The notes beneath the pieces were generated by a model that worked only from the letters and a program-made list of their open reading frames with translations, was not told the origin of the DNA and ran no database searches. 64,000 nt of DNA from Polytrichum commune (lineage: Eukaryota > Streptophyta > Polytrichopsida > Polytrichales > Polytrichaceae), in NCBI GenBank assembly GCA_950295325.1, contig OX485808.1, forward strand, positions 2,980,501 to 3,044,500. Reading direction: 5' to 3'. Positions 1 through 9,895 of the stretch are shown in pieces (positions within the stretch are counted from its first letter, which is position 1; each line of letters begins with the position of its first letter). The translations under genes were made by a program, and so were the position numbers.

Positions 1-307
1 AATCTACATTATATCATGGCTAGTTACCTAATCTTAGGAGGATGGATTAGGGTAGATCATTAGCTATTAGTGTAATTGGGTGCGCACTTGTGTGGGTTGT
101 TGATAGGGTAGTTAAGAGGACAATAAAAGAGAAAAGCGTTTATCAACGCTTGTACTCATGATATGGAATAAATTGGTGTGACCGAAGGGATATGTGATGT
201 AATGGGGACGAATGACGGAGGAAGGATTAAACTAGGACGAGTATGAATGTGATCACCATGCCCTCACCCGGACTAGGACGCTTAAGGGTGGGTGGTTTGG
301 CCTCACA
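1..307 (+). mobile_element. 3' end of an LTR (family 1, copy A)
   Basis: The segment ends in GGACTAGGACGCTTAAGGGT followed by a GGCCTCACA terminus at 307. The same terminal block closes the two complete copies at 3438 and 5206. It also carries the family hairpin (134-151). Its 5' end lies outside the window, so its target-site duplication cannot be checked, but the next five bases are CTTGG, and the uninterrupted paralogue at 13722 reads through the same point. I infer a solo LTR or the 3' LTR of an element running off the left edge. Confidence 0.75.
134..151 (+). other. Conserved LTR hairpin, copy A
   Basis: AAGCGTT-TATC-AACGCTT forms a perfect 7-bp stem with a four-base loop, about 155 bases before the LTR end. 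The same structure occurs in copies B and C with a compensated stem change. Confidence 0.6.
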
Positions 308-372
308 CTTGGTAAGAAATGACATCAATAGTAGTATGATATAGCATTGCATAATTCCAAATAGTAAGTGAT
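308..372 (+). repeat. MITE fragment, half copy
   Basis: This segment is nearly identical, in the same orientation, to 13722-13788, the right half of a complete MITE. It is bounded left by LTR copy A and right by the mariner terminus, which begins immediately after a TA. The 13.7-kb copy shows the unoccupied site at that same TA. It is the oldest layer of the nested stack. Confidence 0.7.
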
Positions 373-1121
373 ACTCCCTCTGGTCCACAATGGTCCGAAA
401 AGAAATGACTTTTTCTTTTGTTCGCATGAAATGAAAAGTTTGGCACGTTCAATGAGCTCAGAACTGACCGACAATGCCACTGGAAGATCATTCCGATGTC
501 GATTTGCGGCCTTGGCCAAGTGTGGGAGTTTATAGGAATTTGCACCATCGACGCGCATTACCTCGAGCATTACCGATTGCAAGGACAAGAAAACATTGTC
601 AATGGTATCACGATCCGTTTCATCATAGGCCTGTTTGGTTGCAGTGATACTATCATCGACTGTGCGCTGCACCAATTGGTGCTGGAGCGACTGGATCGCG
701 TTAAAAAAATCCTAGGTCCAAGATGTTTAGATCCGGACTGTTCGATGTTTGGAATGTCAACTGAATGTCGAAGCCGTCTTGACTGAGTGCCACCTCCAAA
801 ATGGGATCGTTTTCAAACCCATGCAGTTTCGCGTTGTCCTGCTGTATCAGGATCTTTGAACACGTTTCCCCAGCCCGGGAACGTGGCCATTTTTCACGGA
901 TGGCGGGCAGAATGTTGTCAATCAACATTTTCCTTGTGGCCTCCTTATTGATTGACACGATGCACTTGGTCACCATTGTCCCAACAAAGAGGTTTTTGTT
1001 GTTGCGCTTTGCACGCTCAAATAATACGAACGGAAATACTCCGATCTTGCCATCAAACCGAGGCCTTGCTACAGCGGCCATGAACATGACCTTCGGTATA
1101 AAGCGCTTGCTCTGACATTGG
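373..1121 (-). pseudogene. Mariner-like transposase, C-terminal part
   Basis: The minus strand encodes the catalytic core and C-terminus of a plant mariner-like transposase. The core runs from a KRFIPKVMFMAAVARPRFDG block through QQDNAKLH (second catalytic Asp) to SPDLNILDLGFF. The last two Asp are separated by 39 residues, the plant DD39D signature. The C-terminus (SLQSVMLEVM..GANSYKLPH) is one frame off. A run of seven T at 702-708 (minus strand) follows the GFF codons; six would keep the frame, so a one-base homopolymer insertion explains the break. The element's outer terminus, CTCCCTCTGGTCCACAATGG, starts at 373 after a TA. The upstream part of the same gene continues at 3439 and 5207, beyond two LTR insertions. 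It is non-functional. Confidence 0.85.
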
Positions 1122-1486
1122 TGTGAGCCCAAAATGGTGCCCACATGTGTTCTTAACCCTTGGAAACCATTAGAAGTTATGTTTTGATGTTTTATGATTA
1201 TTCACAAAAATATAAAAAAAGTGAAGCTTGAATGAAGTTATGTTTAGGCATTAGGTTAGTGTGGAGTGGATTTATTAGAAGTTAATAGCATGAAGAAGTT
1301 TCTTAGGTAGGTGAGCGTAGTGGGTGGTGAACCAAGGGTAGTTCCTTGGGTTAAATGTTTGAATTAGGATCTATGTGGTTAGTTTAAAGAGGCGAGGGCT
1401 TAGAGGATAGGATAAGAGCCTACAAAGTAGGAAAGGATCACAAGGGCTTATCTTGAGCCTTGGGGGTGCTCACCTCCTCAACTCAC

Positions 1487-1494
1487 TATATAAA
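1487..1494 (+). promoter_or_regulatory. TATA box of LTR copy B
   Basis: TATATAAA is followed by a C/T-rich leader (CCCTCACTCTTCCCTCTCTC), about 365 bases into the LTR, a reasonable place for the U3/R boundary. The equivalent stretch in copy C (near 4010) reads CTACTTAAGG and appears to have lost it. Confidence 0.5.
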
Positions 1495-1837
1495 CCCTCA
1501 CTCTTCCCTCTCTCATCCTCTTTTCTTCGTGCTCTTTGGCACCCCACGTGTTATAAGTATGGGTGTGGGAAGCAAGAACGAAGCACATGTGCGTGCAAGG
1601 TCTCAAGGTGAAGAACCAAGACTAATTCGCCTTGAAGTTAGTTTGACATTTGTTAGGAGTAGTCTTTGGTTGAGGCATTTAGAGCTTAGCTTGTTGTATG
1701 TGACTTATAGAATTTAGATTCATGATATTTAGATTTATAGTGTTTGGAATCATGGCATTTAGAATTGTAGCATCCACATTCATGTTGAATTTAAAGCACT
1801 TAGCCTTATAAGGCTTGGGGCAAGGCCATTTAGATTT

Positions 1838-2918
1838 AGCTGCTGGTTTAAAGGCTAAGGCCAGTTACATTTAGTTGCTGGTTTAAAGGCTGAGGCCAGT
1901 TACATTTAGTTGCTGGTTTAAAGGCTGAGGCCAGTTACATTCAGCTGTTGGTTTAAGGGCGAAGGCCAGTTACATTTAGCTGTTGGTTTAAGGCTAAGGC
2001 CATTAGATTTAGTTGTTGGTTTTAGAGGCTAAGGCCAGTTACATTTAACTGTTGGTTCAAGGCTAAGGCCATTAGATTTAGCTGCTGGCTTGAGGCTAAG
2101 GCCAGTTACATTCAACTGCTGGTTTAAGGCTAAAGCCAGTTACATTTAGCTGTTGGTTTAAGGGCGAAGGCCAGTTACATTTAGCTGCTGGTTTAAGGCT
2201 AAGGCCATTAGATTTAGCTATTGGTTTTAGAGGCTAAGGCTAGTTGCATTCAACTGCTGGTTTAAGGCTAAGGCCAGTTACATTTAGCTGCTAGTTTTAG
2301 AGGCTAAGGCCAGTTACATTCAACTGCTGGTTTAAGGCTAAGGCCAGTTACATTTAGCTGCTGGTTTAAGGGCGAAGGCTAGTTACATTCAACTGTTGGT
2401 TCAAGGCTAAGGCCATTAGATTTAGCTGTTGGCTTGAGGCTAAGGCCAGTTACATTCAACTGCTGGTTTAAGGCTAAGGCCAGTTACATTTAGCTGCTGG
2501 TTTTAGAGGCTAAGGCCAGTTACATTCAACTGTTGGTTCAAGGCTAAGGCCATTTAGCTGTTGGTTTAAGGGTAAGGCCAGTTACATTCAACTGCTGGTT
2601 TAAAGGCGAAGGCCAGTTACATTTAGTTGTTGGTTCGAGGCTAAGGCCAGTTACATTCAACTGCTGGTTTAAGGCTAAGGCCAGTTACATTTAGCTGCTG
2701 GTTTTAGAGGCTAAGGCCAGTTACATTCAACTGTTGGTTCAAGGCTAAGGCCATTTAGCTGTTGGTTTAAGGGTAAGGCCAGTTACATTCAACTGCTGGT
2801 TTAAAGGCGAAGGCCAGTTACATTTAGTTGTTGGTTCGAGGCTAAGGCCAGTTACATTCAACTGCTGGTTTAAGGCTAAGGACATTAGATTTAGCTGCTG
2901 GTTTGAGGCGAAGGCCAG
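1838..2918 (+). repeat. 32-unit tandem array inside LTR B
   Basis: Units of 28-36 bp vary around AGCTGCTGGTTTAAGGCTAA plus GGCCAGTTACATTT; I count 32. Units alternate in their last bases (TTACATT versus TTAGATT) and in TTTAAGG versus TTTTAGAGG linkers. A six-unit block of 201 bp is repeated (2458-2658 and 2659-2859), showing a recent higher-order duplication. Confidence 0.9.
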
Positions 2919-3085
2919 ATAGGCCTAATTGCTGGGTAGAGTGGAGGATATTTAATTAGACTAATTAGTTAGGCTAGATGGTTAGGCTAGTTGGATCAAG
3001 CTAGTTGGTTTAGTAATTGCATTATGAGATGAGTTGGGGAAGGATTTATGAGGGACTTGTGGAAGAGGAGGCAATGGTAAGTTAC

Positions 3086-3107
3086 ACAAGTGTTTTTCAA
3101 CACTTGT
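3086..3107 (+). other. Conserved LTR hairpin, copy B
   Basis: ACAAGTGTT-TTTC-AACACTTGT forms a perfect 9-bp stem with a four-base loop. Compared with copies A and C the stem carries a paired C-G to T-A change, so pairing is kept although bases differ. Confidence 0.65.
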
Positions 3108-3438
3108 ATTAAAACTTATGTGCCTCATGGAATCAATACGTCATAGCCTCAGCGAGGGGTCATGCACTAGTGAAGAATCGACAGCCAGAACTAAAGTTGC
3201 AAGGGGAAAATCATCGAAGGCATGCTTGACAAAGGCGGAGGGGTGGACTCTGGAAAAAGCCAAGGATGTACCTACGCACGAGGTTCACTCTAATAAAATG
3301 TCATGATTCAAATTAAGTTAAAAGCTCAACAAGGTAGAACGTACATCCCATGTTACCACAAGTTGTTATGTTACACATGTGATCTCCAAACCTATTGTTT
3401 GGACTAGGACGCTTAAGGGTGATGGGTTTGGCCTCACA

Positions 3439-3620
3439 ATTGGCGAACCGGCGGCTCTTCATTAGGCGCCAAGTAAAACGTTTGCTTGACCTTTATCAAG
3501 TAAAACCAGTTTTCGTCGATGTGCACGATGTTCATCATGTAATCAAACTTTGTTGGATGAATGCCCAAGGCTACGTGCGATAAGCACCATTTAACACGGT
3601 CACATCTGTTTTTATCACTC
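3439..3620 (-). pseudogene. Mariner-like transposase, middle part
   Basis: The minus strand encodes NRCDRVKWCLSHV..FDYMMNIVHIDENWFYLIK..YLAPNEEP. HIDENWF carries the first catalytic Asp of the DDD core. Removing LTR B and one TSD copy joins this segment to the KRFIPKV block at 1121. Removing LTR C joins it upstream to 5207-5266. All three catalytic Asp are therefore still present, but on three separated pieces. Confidence 0.85.
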
Positions 3621-4310
3621 TGTGAGCCCAAAATGGTGCCCACATAGGGTGATTAACTCTTCGAAACCAATTTTAATTTGACTTTGATGTGTTATGATGA
3701 TTCACAAAACATAAAAAGAGTGAAGTGTGGTGTGGATTTAACTTTAGGCATTAGGTGGTGTTGTGTGATTATTTCAAGGTTGATTTCAATAAGAGGATGC
3801 CTTGATTATGTGAGTAGGGGGAAAGGTGAGGCAAGGTGAGCTCCGCGGGTTAAATGCCCACTTTTGGATCCACTTTGTTAGTTTAGGAAGAAGGAAGCTT
3901 GGTGGATGGGGATTAGTCCCTACTTTGGAGGAGAGGGTTAAAGGATTGTGATTGGGGGATGCTAATCCTCTCACCCTATGCTCACCTCTCTCTCCCTTTC
4001 TCCCTCTTGCTACTTAAGGTGTTTTTCTCTCATTTTCCACTCTCTCCATCAAGCGCTCTCAAGGGAGCAAGTCCTTAAGAGCTTGAGCCACGTGTGTAGG
4101 TTATTAGTTTTAGTGAAGTTAATTAGTTAAGCTCTATCTCTCACTCTCACACTTGGGGTAAGCTCTTAGGATTAGACATAATGTTAGGGATTAGGTAGTT
4201 AAACATTTAGAATTAGGAGGTTGGGATTGGTTGGTTAGTTGAAAGATTATCTTGAGTTTAGTGGAAGTCTTAATTAGTGGTGTGGGGTGGCTAGGTTAAT
4301 AGTTAGACAA

Positions 4311-4631
4311 GCAGTTGGGAGCTGGTTTACCCAGACTGGGCTACATTCGGCTGCAGAGCTGCAAGCAGCTGGGAGCTGGTTACCTAGACTAGTTACTTTC
4401 GGCAGCAGAGCTGCAAACAGCTGGGAGTTGGTTTACCCTAGACTGGGCTACATTCGGCAGCAGAGCTGTAAGCAGCTGGGAGCTGGTTTACCCCAACTGG
4501 GCTACATTCGGCAGCAGAGATGCAAGCATCTGGGAGCTAGTTTACCCCAATTGGGCTACATTCGGCAGCAGAGCTGCAAGCAGCTGGGAGCTGGTTACCT
4601 AGACTGGTTACTTTCGGCAGCAGAGCTGCAA
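4311..4631 (+). repeat. Six-unit tandem array inside LTR C
   Basis: Six units of 52-55 bp (GCAGCTGGGAGCTGGTTTAC then GGGCTACATTCGGCAGCAGA) and a partial seventh. The array gives an open frame of over 100 codons purely because the repeat lacks stops; I do not regard it as a gene. The unit is unrelated to the array in copy B. Confidence 0.85.
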
Positions 4632-4866
4632 GCAACCGGGAGGGCTTGGTTATTAACACATTCACATGAAGCTACAGTGGGTAGCTAATTAGTGGAAGTA
4701 AGCAAGGTGGCATTTACTCATTAACTAATGGGTACCAATTGTAAGTAAGATAGCCTCGTAGGTAGACAACTTAATTAGCTCATAGATAAGTAACTAGTCA
4801 CATTAGGCTTGCTTGGCATGTGTGGCCTTCACTAGCAAAGTGTACTTACTATTGGTTATAGAGAAT

Positions 4867-4882
4867 AGCGTTTTTCAACGCT
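4867..4882 (+). other. Conserved LTR hairpin, copy C
   Basis: AGCGTT-TTTC-AACGCT, a 6-bp stem with the same TTTC loop as copy B. Confidence 0.55.
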
Positions 4883-5206
4883 TGCATCCTCTATATTAAA
4901 TAAATCAAGTGCACAAGTGATGGAGAATGTTAACAACTCTAGCGATGGCCAGACAAAGGAAGTCAAGACTAAGGGTGCAAGGGGAATTTCCTTGAGGGCA
5001 TGTGTGGTCAAAGCCACGGGTTGGACTCTTGAGAAATCAAACTCTACCATAAGCCAAGAGGCTAACATTAATAAAGCACGGTGAATTAAGATGACATGAA
5101 TGCCTTGGGATGTGAAGGGAGCATTTTCAATACACAAACAATACATGTGATTCTCAAAACCATCACCCGGACTAGGACGCTTAAGGGTGGTGGGTTTGGC
5201 CTCACA

Positions 5207-5266
5207 CACTCATCAGCAATGGCTTGATGACATTAGAGTGACATTTAATCGCGCCTTCTTTCAGGC
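5207..5266 (-). pseudogene. Mariner-like transposase, N-terminal remnant
   Basis: The minus strand reads CHSNVIKPLLMSDKN, matching the linker just before the catalytic core (typically S-x-x-KP-x-L-x-x-x-N-K). The helix-turn-helix region expected further upstream is missing, and the sequence past about 5275 matches an unrelated dispersed repeat. The mariner element is therefore truncated at this end and its second terminal repeat is not present. Confidence 0.7.
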
Positions 5267-5274
5267 GTTGAATT

Positions 5275-5365
5275 TGATATATGGTTTTGAATTTACCATA
5301 ATACTATTTGTGCACACGTGTCATATGTTATAGGATCTTGCCCAAGGATGCCCAATCAGAGGAGG
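5275..5365 (+). repeat. Dispersed repeat, copy 1
   Basis: About 80 bp nearly identical to 19977-20058, including ATACTATTTGTGCACACGTG and GGATGCCCAATCAGAGGAG. No coding capacity. Confidence 0.7.
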
Positions 5366-5493
5366 TCAGTTTTCAGTCAAATGACTCACATCATAACAAA
5401 AGGTCTATATCAATCAACCGTTCAACTCAACAAATGTATGACACAACATCATTCCATGCAAGGAGTGACTACCCGACTACACTAGTTTGTCTA

Positions 5494-6040
5494 AATTAGT
5501 GTGGGTTCCCATTTGGAGTTACATGTTTCATGTATAACTTTTTACTGGCACTATCATTTTTCACCAAACTAATTTATAACATATTCTTCGGCGTGATACA
5601 AACTGCACGATTTATGATATTTAGTGTCACCAGTTCTAATTGTCTGGCTCCATACTAATTGTAAACCGTGGTATAGTGTCATCCACACTAAATGTTAACC
5701 CCACATTATTTGTCATTCCTTGTAATATTTTGGGGGATTATAGATTTACAGTGTTGTAGTTAATGCCACTCACCAAGTGATTTTTCATCCAATTTTCAAT
5801 CATCCATGACAATACTTCATCAACAGTTGCTGACAAAAGAAGGTAGGGTTTTGGTCAATGGATGAACTCATCCATCATTCATGACAATATTTGTTCACTT
5901 ATTCATAAGAAGTGTCATCCAAAAAGGTTACCATAGTGACATCAAATACCAATTTTATTTTTTTTGTTATTTGGGTAAAATTGATACTCTCAATAACATG
6001 TTATAGCAATGCACAACTCCAAATGGTAACCCATATTAAG
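5494..6040. mobile_element. MITE with a second element inserted
   Basis: The outer ends are inverted: TAGTGTGGGTTCCCATTTGG at the left, and the reverse complement of CCAAATGGTAACCCATATTA at the right. The interior at about 5604-5955 is a separate element whose own ends are GATATTTAGTGTCAC and (reversed) GGTATTTGATGTCAC. That element recurs at 11357-11712 in the opposite orientation. Confidence 0.6.
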
Positions 6041-6534
6041 TAGACAAAACAATGTAGTGAAATGCTCGGCTTTTTCGGCCACCTTCTCATGTCCATACCT
6101 AGAGTCTTGGGCATGTGTAGGGCACCCCTAAGGCCTCAAGGACATGGGTGATCACCGCCATCATGGGCAATGTTTGTCCCATTCAAGCATATGTATGTCC
6201 ACCTGTAAGATGTATTCATGCCTTACGACGTGCACCCCCATACATCTGACCCCATGTATTTGATCTTTGTACCCAAGGCCAATCCGAAGAGCTTTAAACT
6301 AGGAGTCAAGGCCAACAATTGATTGAATATCTTCATCTATAAAATGTTGGCCTTGAGATGGGCCCCAAGGCACAAAAGGAACCCTCATGGATTGGGGGGC
6401 CAACAAAGGGCCTTGAGGCCAATGAGTACACAAACTTGAGGCCACTCAAGCTTCAGAAAAACTCAAATATTGGTTAAGTTGGCCCCAAGATGTCACGGCC
6501 GTGACTCCTAGTGTAAAGCGGCCCTTGGTGTCAT
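6041..6534. other. Intergenic, nothing recognised
   Basis: No open frame with family resemblance and no repeat partner found here. It lies between the MITE nest and a half copy of the inserted element. Confidence 0.5.
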
Positions 6535-6660
6535 ATGGTATTTTATGTCACTATGGTAACTTTTCTGAGGACACTTCTTACGAATAAATGAACAAATAAT
6601 GTCATGGATGATGGATGAGTTCATCAATTCGCCAAAACCCTACCTTCTCTTGTAAACAAC
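6535..6660 (+). repeat. Half copy of the 350-bp element
   Basis: It starts GGTATTTTATGTCACTATGG and is the inverted counterpart of 5838-5955. It matches the left half of 11357-11712, then diverges after TCTTGTAAACAACT. Confidence 0.65.
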
Positions 6661-7309
6661 TAGAATCAACAAAGTTTGGTGCTCTTTCCAACATAGTAGA
6701 CGGAAATGGATAGCAACCTTTACCATGAGGAGTTTCAAAATGGACTTAGAGGTTACTTTTCAAATTGTATTACAAAAAATACACCTTGGTCTCTCACCAA
6801 GGCTTCCTACACGAATAGTCATGTCCAACACCTCAAAGTATAGATTGATAAATTTAAAAACTATAAAAGTGAAAAAAAATCCCAAGGTCACAAACCTTCT
6901 CAGATTCAATCACCCAAGGATGCTAATGCATAACAAAAAAAACTCAAACAATAGCATGGTGCCTTATAGATATGAGCGCAGGTGGTTGTATGGTTTTGGT
7001 GGCTACACCAACCTACCATGCTATAATTTGATGCTAAGAGTAGATTCTAGTTGTTAACTTAAACCTCAAATTTGGAAAGTAACTACATTTAAGTCCTAGG
7101 CATGGTAAAGATGACAAAAAATACATACAACACAAGATGTAGGAGCCGTGCATATGATTTGTGGGCTTCATAATGCCATTGAAATGTGCATCTTAATGAC
7201 ATATTGGGAACATAATACCCACATGTAGAGCGAAACCGCAACTGCATTAAGATCGTTGTTGGTGGGAACTTCCATGTCATCAAGCTCCGAGGAGATTTTA
7301 GGGCAAAAT
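6661..7309. other. Intergenic, nothing firm
   Basis: A short plus-strand open frame (6725-7057) has low-complexity Asn/Lys-rich content and no family resemblance. I see no gene. Confidence 0.45.
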
Positions 7310-7510
7310 CGATCAAGATCCTAGTGTTTCCAAGTCCAACCGGTTACATGTTGTGATCTTTTAGTTCATGCTTTTTGAGGAATATTCCATATATTATTCT
7401 AGAACGGTCAGTAGTTCTCCAGAAGTCTAGAACTTGAAGTGGTTATTTTGCAAACTCAACCAGTTCATCGGTAACTAGCAACCGGTTCTCCCCATTCATT
7501 GCCTCTAACA
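7310..7510 (+). repeat. CCGGTT-rich dispersed repeat, copy 1
   Basis: Shares AACCGGTTACATGTTG and GTTCATCGGTAACTA blocks with 9700-9895 (same orientation) and 33905-34150 (opposite orientation). Two of the three copies abut LRR-like remnants, so it may be part of a duplicated decayed locus. Confidence 0.55.
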
Positions 7511-7725
7511 ATCGTGAAACCAAGTTCTTATACAATAAATCGATTGTTATTATGATGTGAGACCTTCAACATATGGAAAAAGACATTGCACTTGCCCCTC
7601 CAAATGGCATTTCGTGTCACCACAACATTCATTGTTCTTGTCCCTCATAATCATCTCTTTGCACCACCGTCATTCACACCTTTGGCAATTTCAACGTACC
7701 CACAATGCATATGCCAAGGGCCGAC

Positions 7726-8298
7726 TCAAATTTCTCCCGAGCAAAACGCATTGCTAAAATCAAGAGAATTGTCAAACAAACAACAGTAACTCACGTCTAA
7801 TTCATCGAGATCAAGGAGTGTTTCAAAGTTGAAACATCCACGTAACACCGATTGCTTTAAAGAAATGCCTTCCTCTAGCCTTGGAAGTTGAATGATGTCG
7901 ACATATCGAATAGTTTTTAGTGTTTCAAGATTCATACAATCCCTCAAGTTTTGTGCAAAAGTGCCATAGTTGTGCCTTTGTACCGAAATATAGGGCAAGT
8001 CCAAATGCAAATACCTCCATGATGTCCAAGGGAGATAGTACGACAATTATGTGAAATGTATATAGAGAAGATTGTTCAAAACCTTCCAAATGCACTTCCT
8101 CCAATACTTGACAATCCTCCAAATATGAATATACTATGTTCTCCATCTAATGTAAGTCAAGGTTTTTCAATATTGGACAACATTGCAAGATTAACACATA
8201 TGTTGTCAAGCAATTATTGCAAAAAAAATTTGTTTGTCAAGTTGTTTATTTTCACGCCATCCATGATGAGCCTCCATTCCAAGGAAAAAAAACCATAG
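7726..8298 (-). pseudogene. LRR-gene remnant
   Basis: The minus strand encodes leucine-rich-repeat-like segments in at least two frames. These are LILQCCPILKNLDLH and LEDCQVLEEVHLEGFEQSSL, then NLRDCMNLETLKTI, LPRLEEGISLKQSVLRGC and LDELDVSYC. The spacing of L-x-x-L-x-L and the C-x-x-L/N pattern resemble the LRR tail of plant disease-resistance (NBS-LRR) proteins. A stop and frame shifts separate the segments, and no P-loop or NB-ARC motif is visible nearby. I call it a decayed fragment of an LRR gene; the exact family is uncertain. Confidence 0.5.
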
Positions 8299-8299
8299 T

Positions 8300-9400
8300 G
8301 TTCGTTTGCATAAAGATGGCAAGGTTCTCTGCAAATGTTGCAACCCCTTTGTAAACTAAATTTTTGAATTTTTTGGATACATTTCTAAATTTTGAAGATT
8401 TCTATAGTTAGAATCCACATACTTAACCTAGAATTGTAAAAAAAACCCACTCATATTAGCTTATACTAACTAAAAGAGTACTAGGAAGTGGTTAGGGGTA
8501 TAAATGGGCTTCGGCAATGAGGTTAAGGAGTGGACTACAAACATGTGGGGAAATTCAAGAAGACTTTTTGGAGCCTGGCTATGCACAGGCACACCTTCTG
8601 GTAGTGAAGGTCTTTACTTTGCGAAAACTATAAGAAGAGGAGAGACGAGAAGTAGTGTGTGCGTAGAAGATGGAAAAACCTCCTCTCGAGAAGAATATGA
8701 TTGTGTGTAAGTCAAGGATATAATTTCATGGTGTGAAGCCCAACTTTTCCAAAAAAACATATTTGCTACAAAGTCTCAAAATTATTGCGACCAACTATGT
8801 TGGAAATCTCCTAAATAAATCAAGTCTCTGTGATTATTAGAATCGTTGATAGGCGACAGTTAGATTTGATACACGGGTGTGAAGCCCCGGTATGTTGTAG
8901 TTGAATAACATCGTCTTGGACCAAAAGGACTTAATCATTTTGAGACCTTGATCGAATGCCTTGAGGCCATTGTTGTAATTGGTGAAATACTGTCTCTTGA
9001 AGCATGGCATGGGAGGGTTGTTTCTAAATTGTCAAAGTTGACTTATAATTAATTCCAGGGACAACAATTGGCTACATGTAGTTGTATGCACCATGGCCTG
9101 ATTTTGTAAGTGAATGGGATGAAGAACATATTGTCAGCGCAATCATCTCAGTGAGAGCTACTATGCATTAACGGCTTCAATTCTTTGATAAATGATCACC
9201 ACCGTCCGAACCCATTGGTCTAACTCATTTTCGTGTGAAAATCCCGCACGGCACGAGACGGGAATTGGTTGGCCCCGGTCTGTGGTCAAGGATTCCTGCA
9301 AATGCCGAGGTAAATGGCTTCAAGAGGGAATCCTAACCATTCCGTTGCGCGATTTAATCCTCGAGAAAAGGTTGAGAAAGCGGGACCAATGATCGGGGCA
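8300..9400. other. Intergenic, nothing recognised
   Basis: Short open frames at 8504-8710 and 9192-9392 lack family resemblance. A modest rise in GC occurs toward 9200-9400. Confidence 0.45.
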
Positions 9401-9408
9401 GATTATTG

Positions 9409-9688
9409 GGTGGGTCTAAATACCCCCATCGAGCGTGGCTCGGAGGCTAGGTTCGGTGGGGTTCATTTTTCTGGCTCTCCCCATTTTGGCCCCTTGGGGA
9501 CTTTTTTTGGTTTTTTTTTGCTAAATTTGGGTCATGCGGCCCCAAATTACTCTAGGAAGCCCCCTATGAGATCAAGTAAGGCCCCACCCAATTAAAAAAA
9601 TAGGGGGCATGTTTTATCCCAACCCTGCCACCCCCTCCCGAACCTGGCCTCCGAGCCACGCTCGATGGGGGTTTTTAGGCAAATCCCA
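9409..9688. mobile_element. hAT-like MITE, TSD GATTATTG
   Basis: The 280-bp unit has inverted ends sharing CCCCCATCGAGCGTGGCTCG close to each border. It is flanked by a perfect 8-bp direct repeat GATTATTG (9401-9408 and 9689-9696). An 8-bp TSD is typical of the hAT superfamily. The interior is T-rich and non-coding. Confidence 0.75.
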
Positions 9689-9699
9689 GATTATTGAGC

Positions 9700-9895
9700 A
9701 TAGTCGGTTGAGATCCTGGTGCTTGCTACTAATCCAACCTGTTACATGTTGACACCTTTAGTTTCCTTTATATTGATTTGTGGTATATTCAATGGATTGC
9801 TCTAAAGTGATTGGTGAGTCTCCTGGATTCTTGAACTTCAACCAGTTATTTCTCAACCTCTGTCGGTTCATCGGTAACTAACTGTGGCCTTTTTC
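9700..9895 (+). repeat. CCGGTT-rich dispersed repeat, copy 2
   Basis: Matches 7310-7510 in the same orientation, including TTACATGTTG and GGTTCATCGGTAACTAACTG. Confidence 0.5.

Larger units (their letters stand above)
1122..3438 (+). mobile_element. Solo LTR (family 1, copy B), TSD ATTGG
   Basis: The unit starts TGTGAGCCCAAAATGGTGCC and ends GGCCTCACA, and is flanked by a perfect 5-bp direct repeat ATTGG (1117-1121 and 3439-3443). TG..CA ends plus a 5-bp TSD are typical of LTR retrotransposon integration. There is no internal second LTR, primer-binding site or gag-pol, so it reads as a solo LTR of 2317 bp. It interrupts the mariner transposase reading frame. It holds a TATA-like box, a 32-unit tandem array and a terminal hairpin. 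No coding sequence is evident inside. Confidence 0.85.
3621..5206 (+). mobile_element. Solo LTR (family 1, copy C), TSD CACTC
   Basis: It has the same TGTGAGCCCAAAATGG start and GGCCTCACA end as copy B, flanked by a perfect CACTC duplication (3616-3620 and 5207-5211). It is 1586 bp, shorter than copy B because the internal tandem array is different and smaller. There is no internal coding region or second LTR. It is the second independent insertion into the same mariner gene, in the same orientation as copies A and B. Confidence 0.85.

Noticed and set aside
4287-4688. 133-codon plus-strand open frame
   Set aside because: It is produced by the 54-bp tandem array inside an LTR; no domain, no family resemblance.
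1122-5206. LTR copies B and C as one composite retrotransposon
   Set aside because: Each copy has its own distinct 5-bp duplication and the DNA between them is mariner transposase, so they are separate solo insertions.
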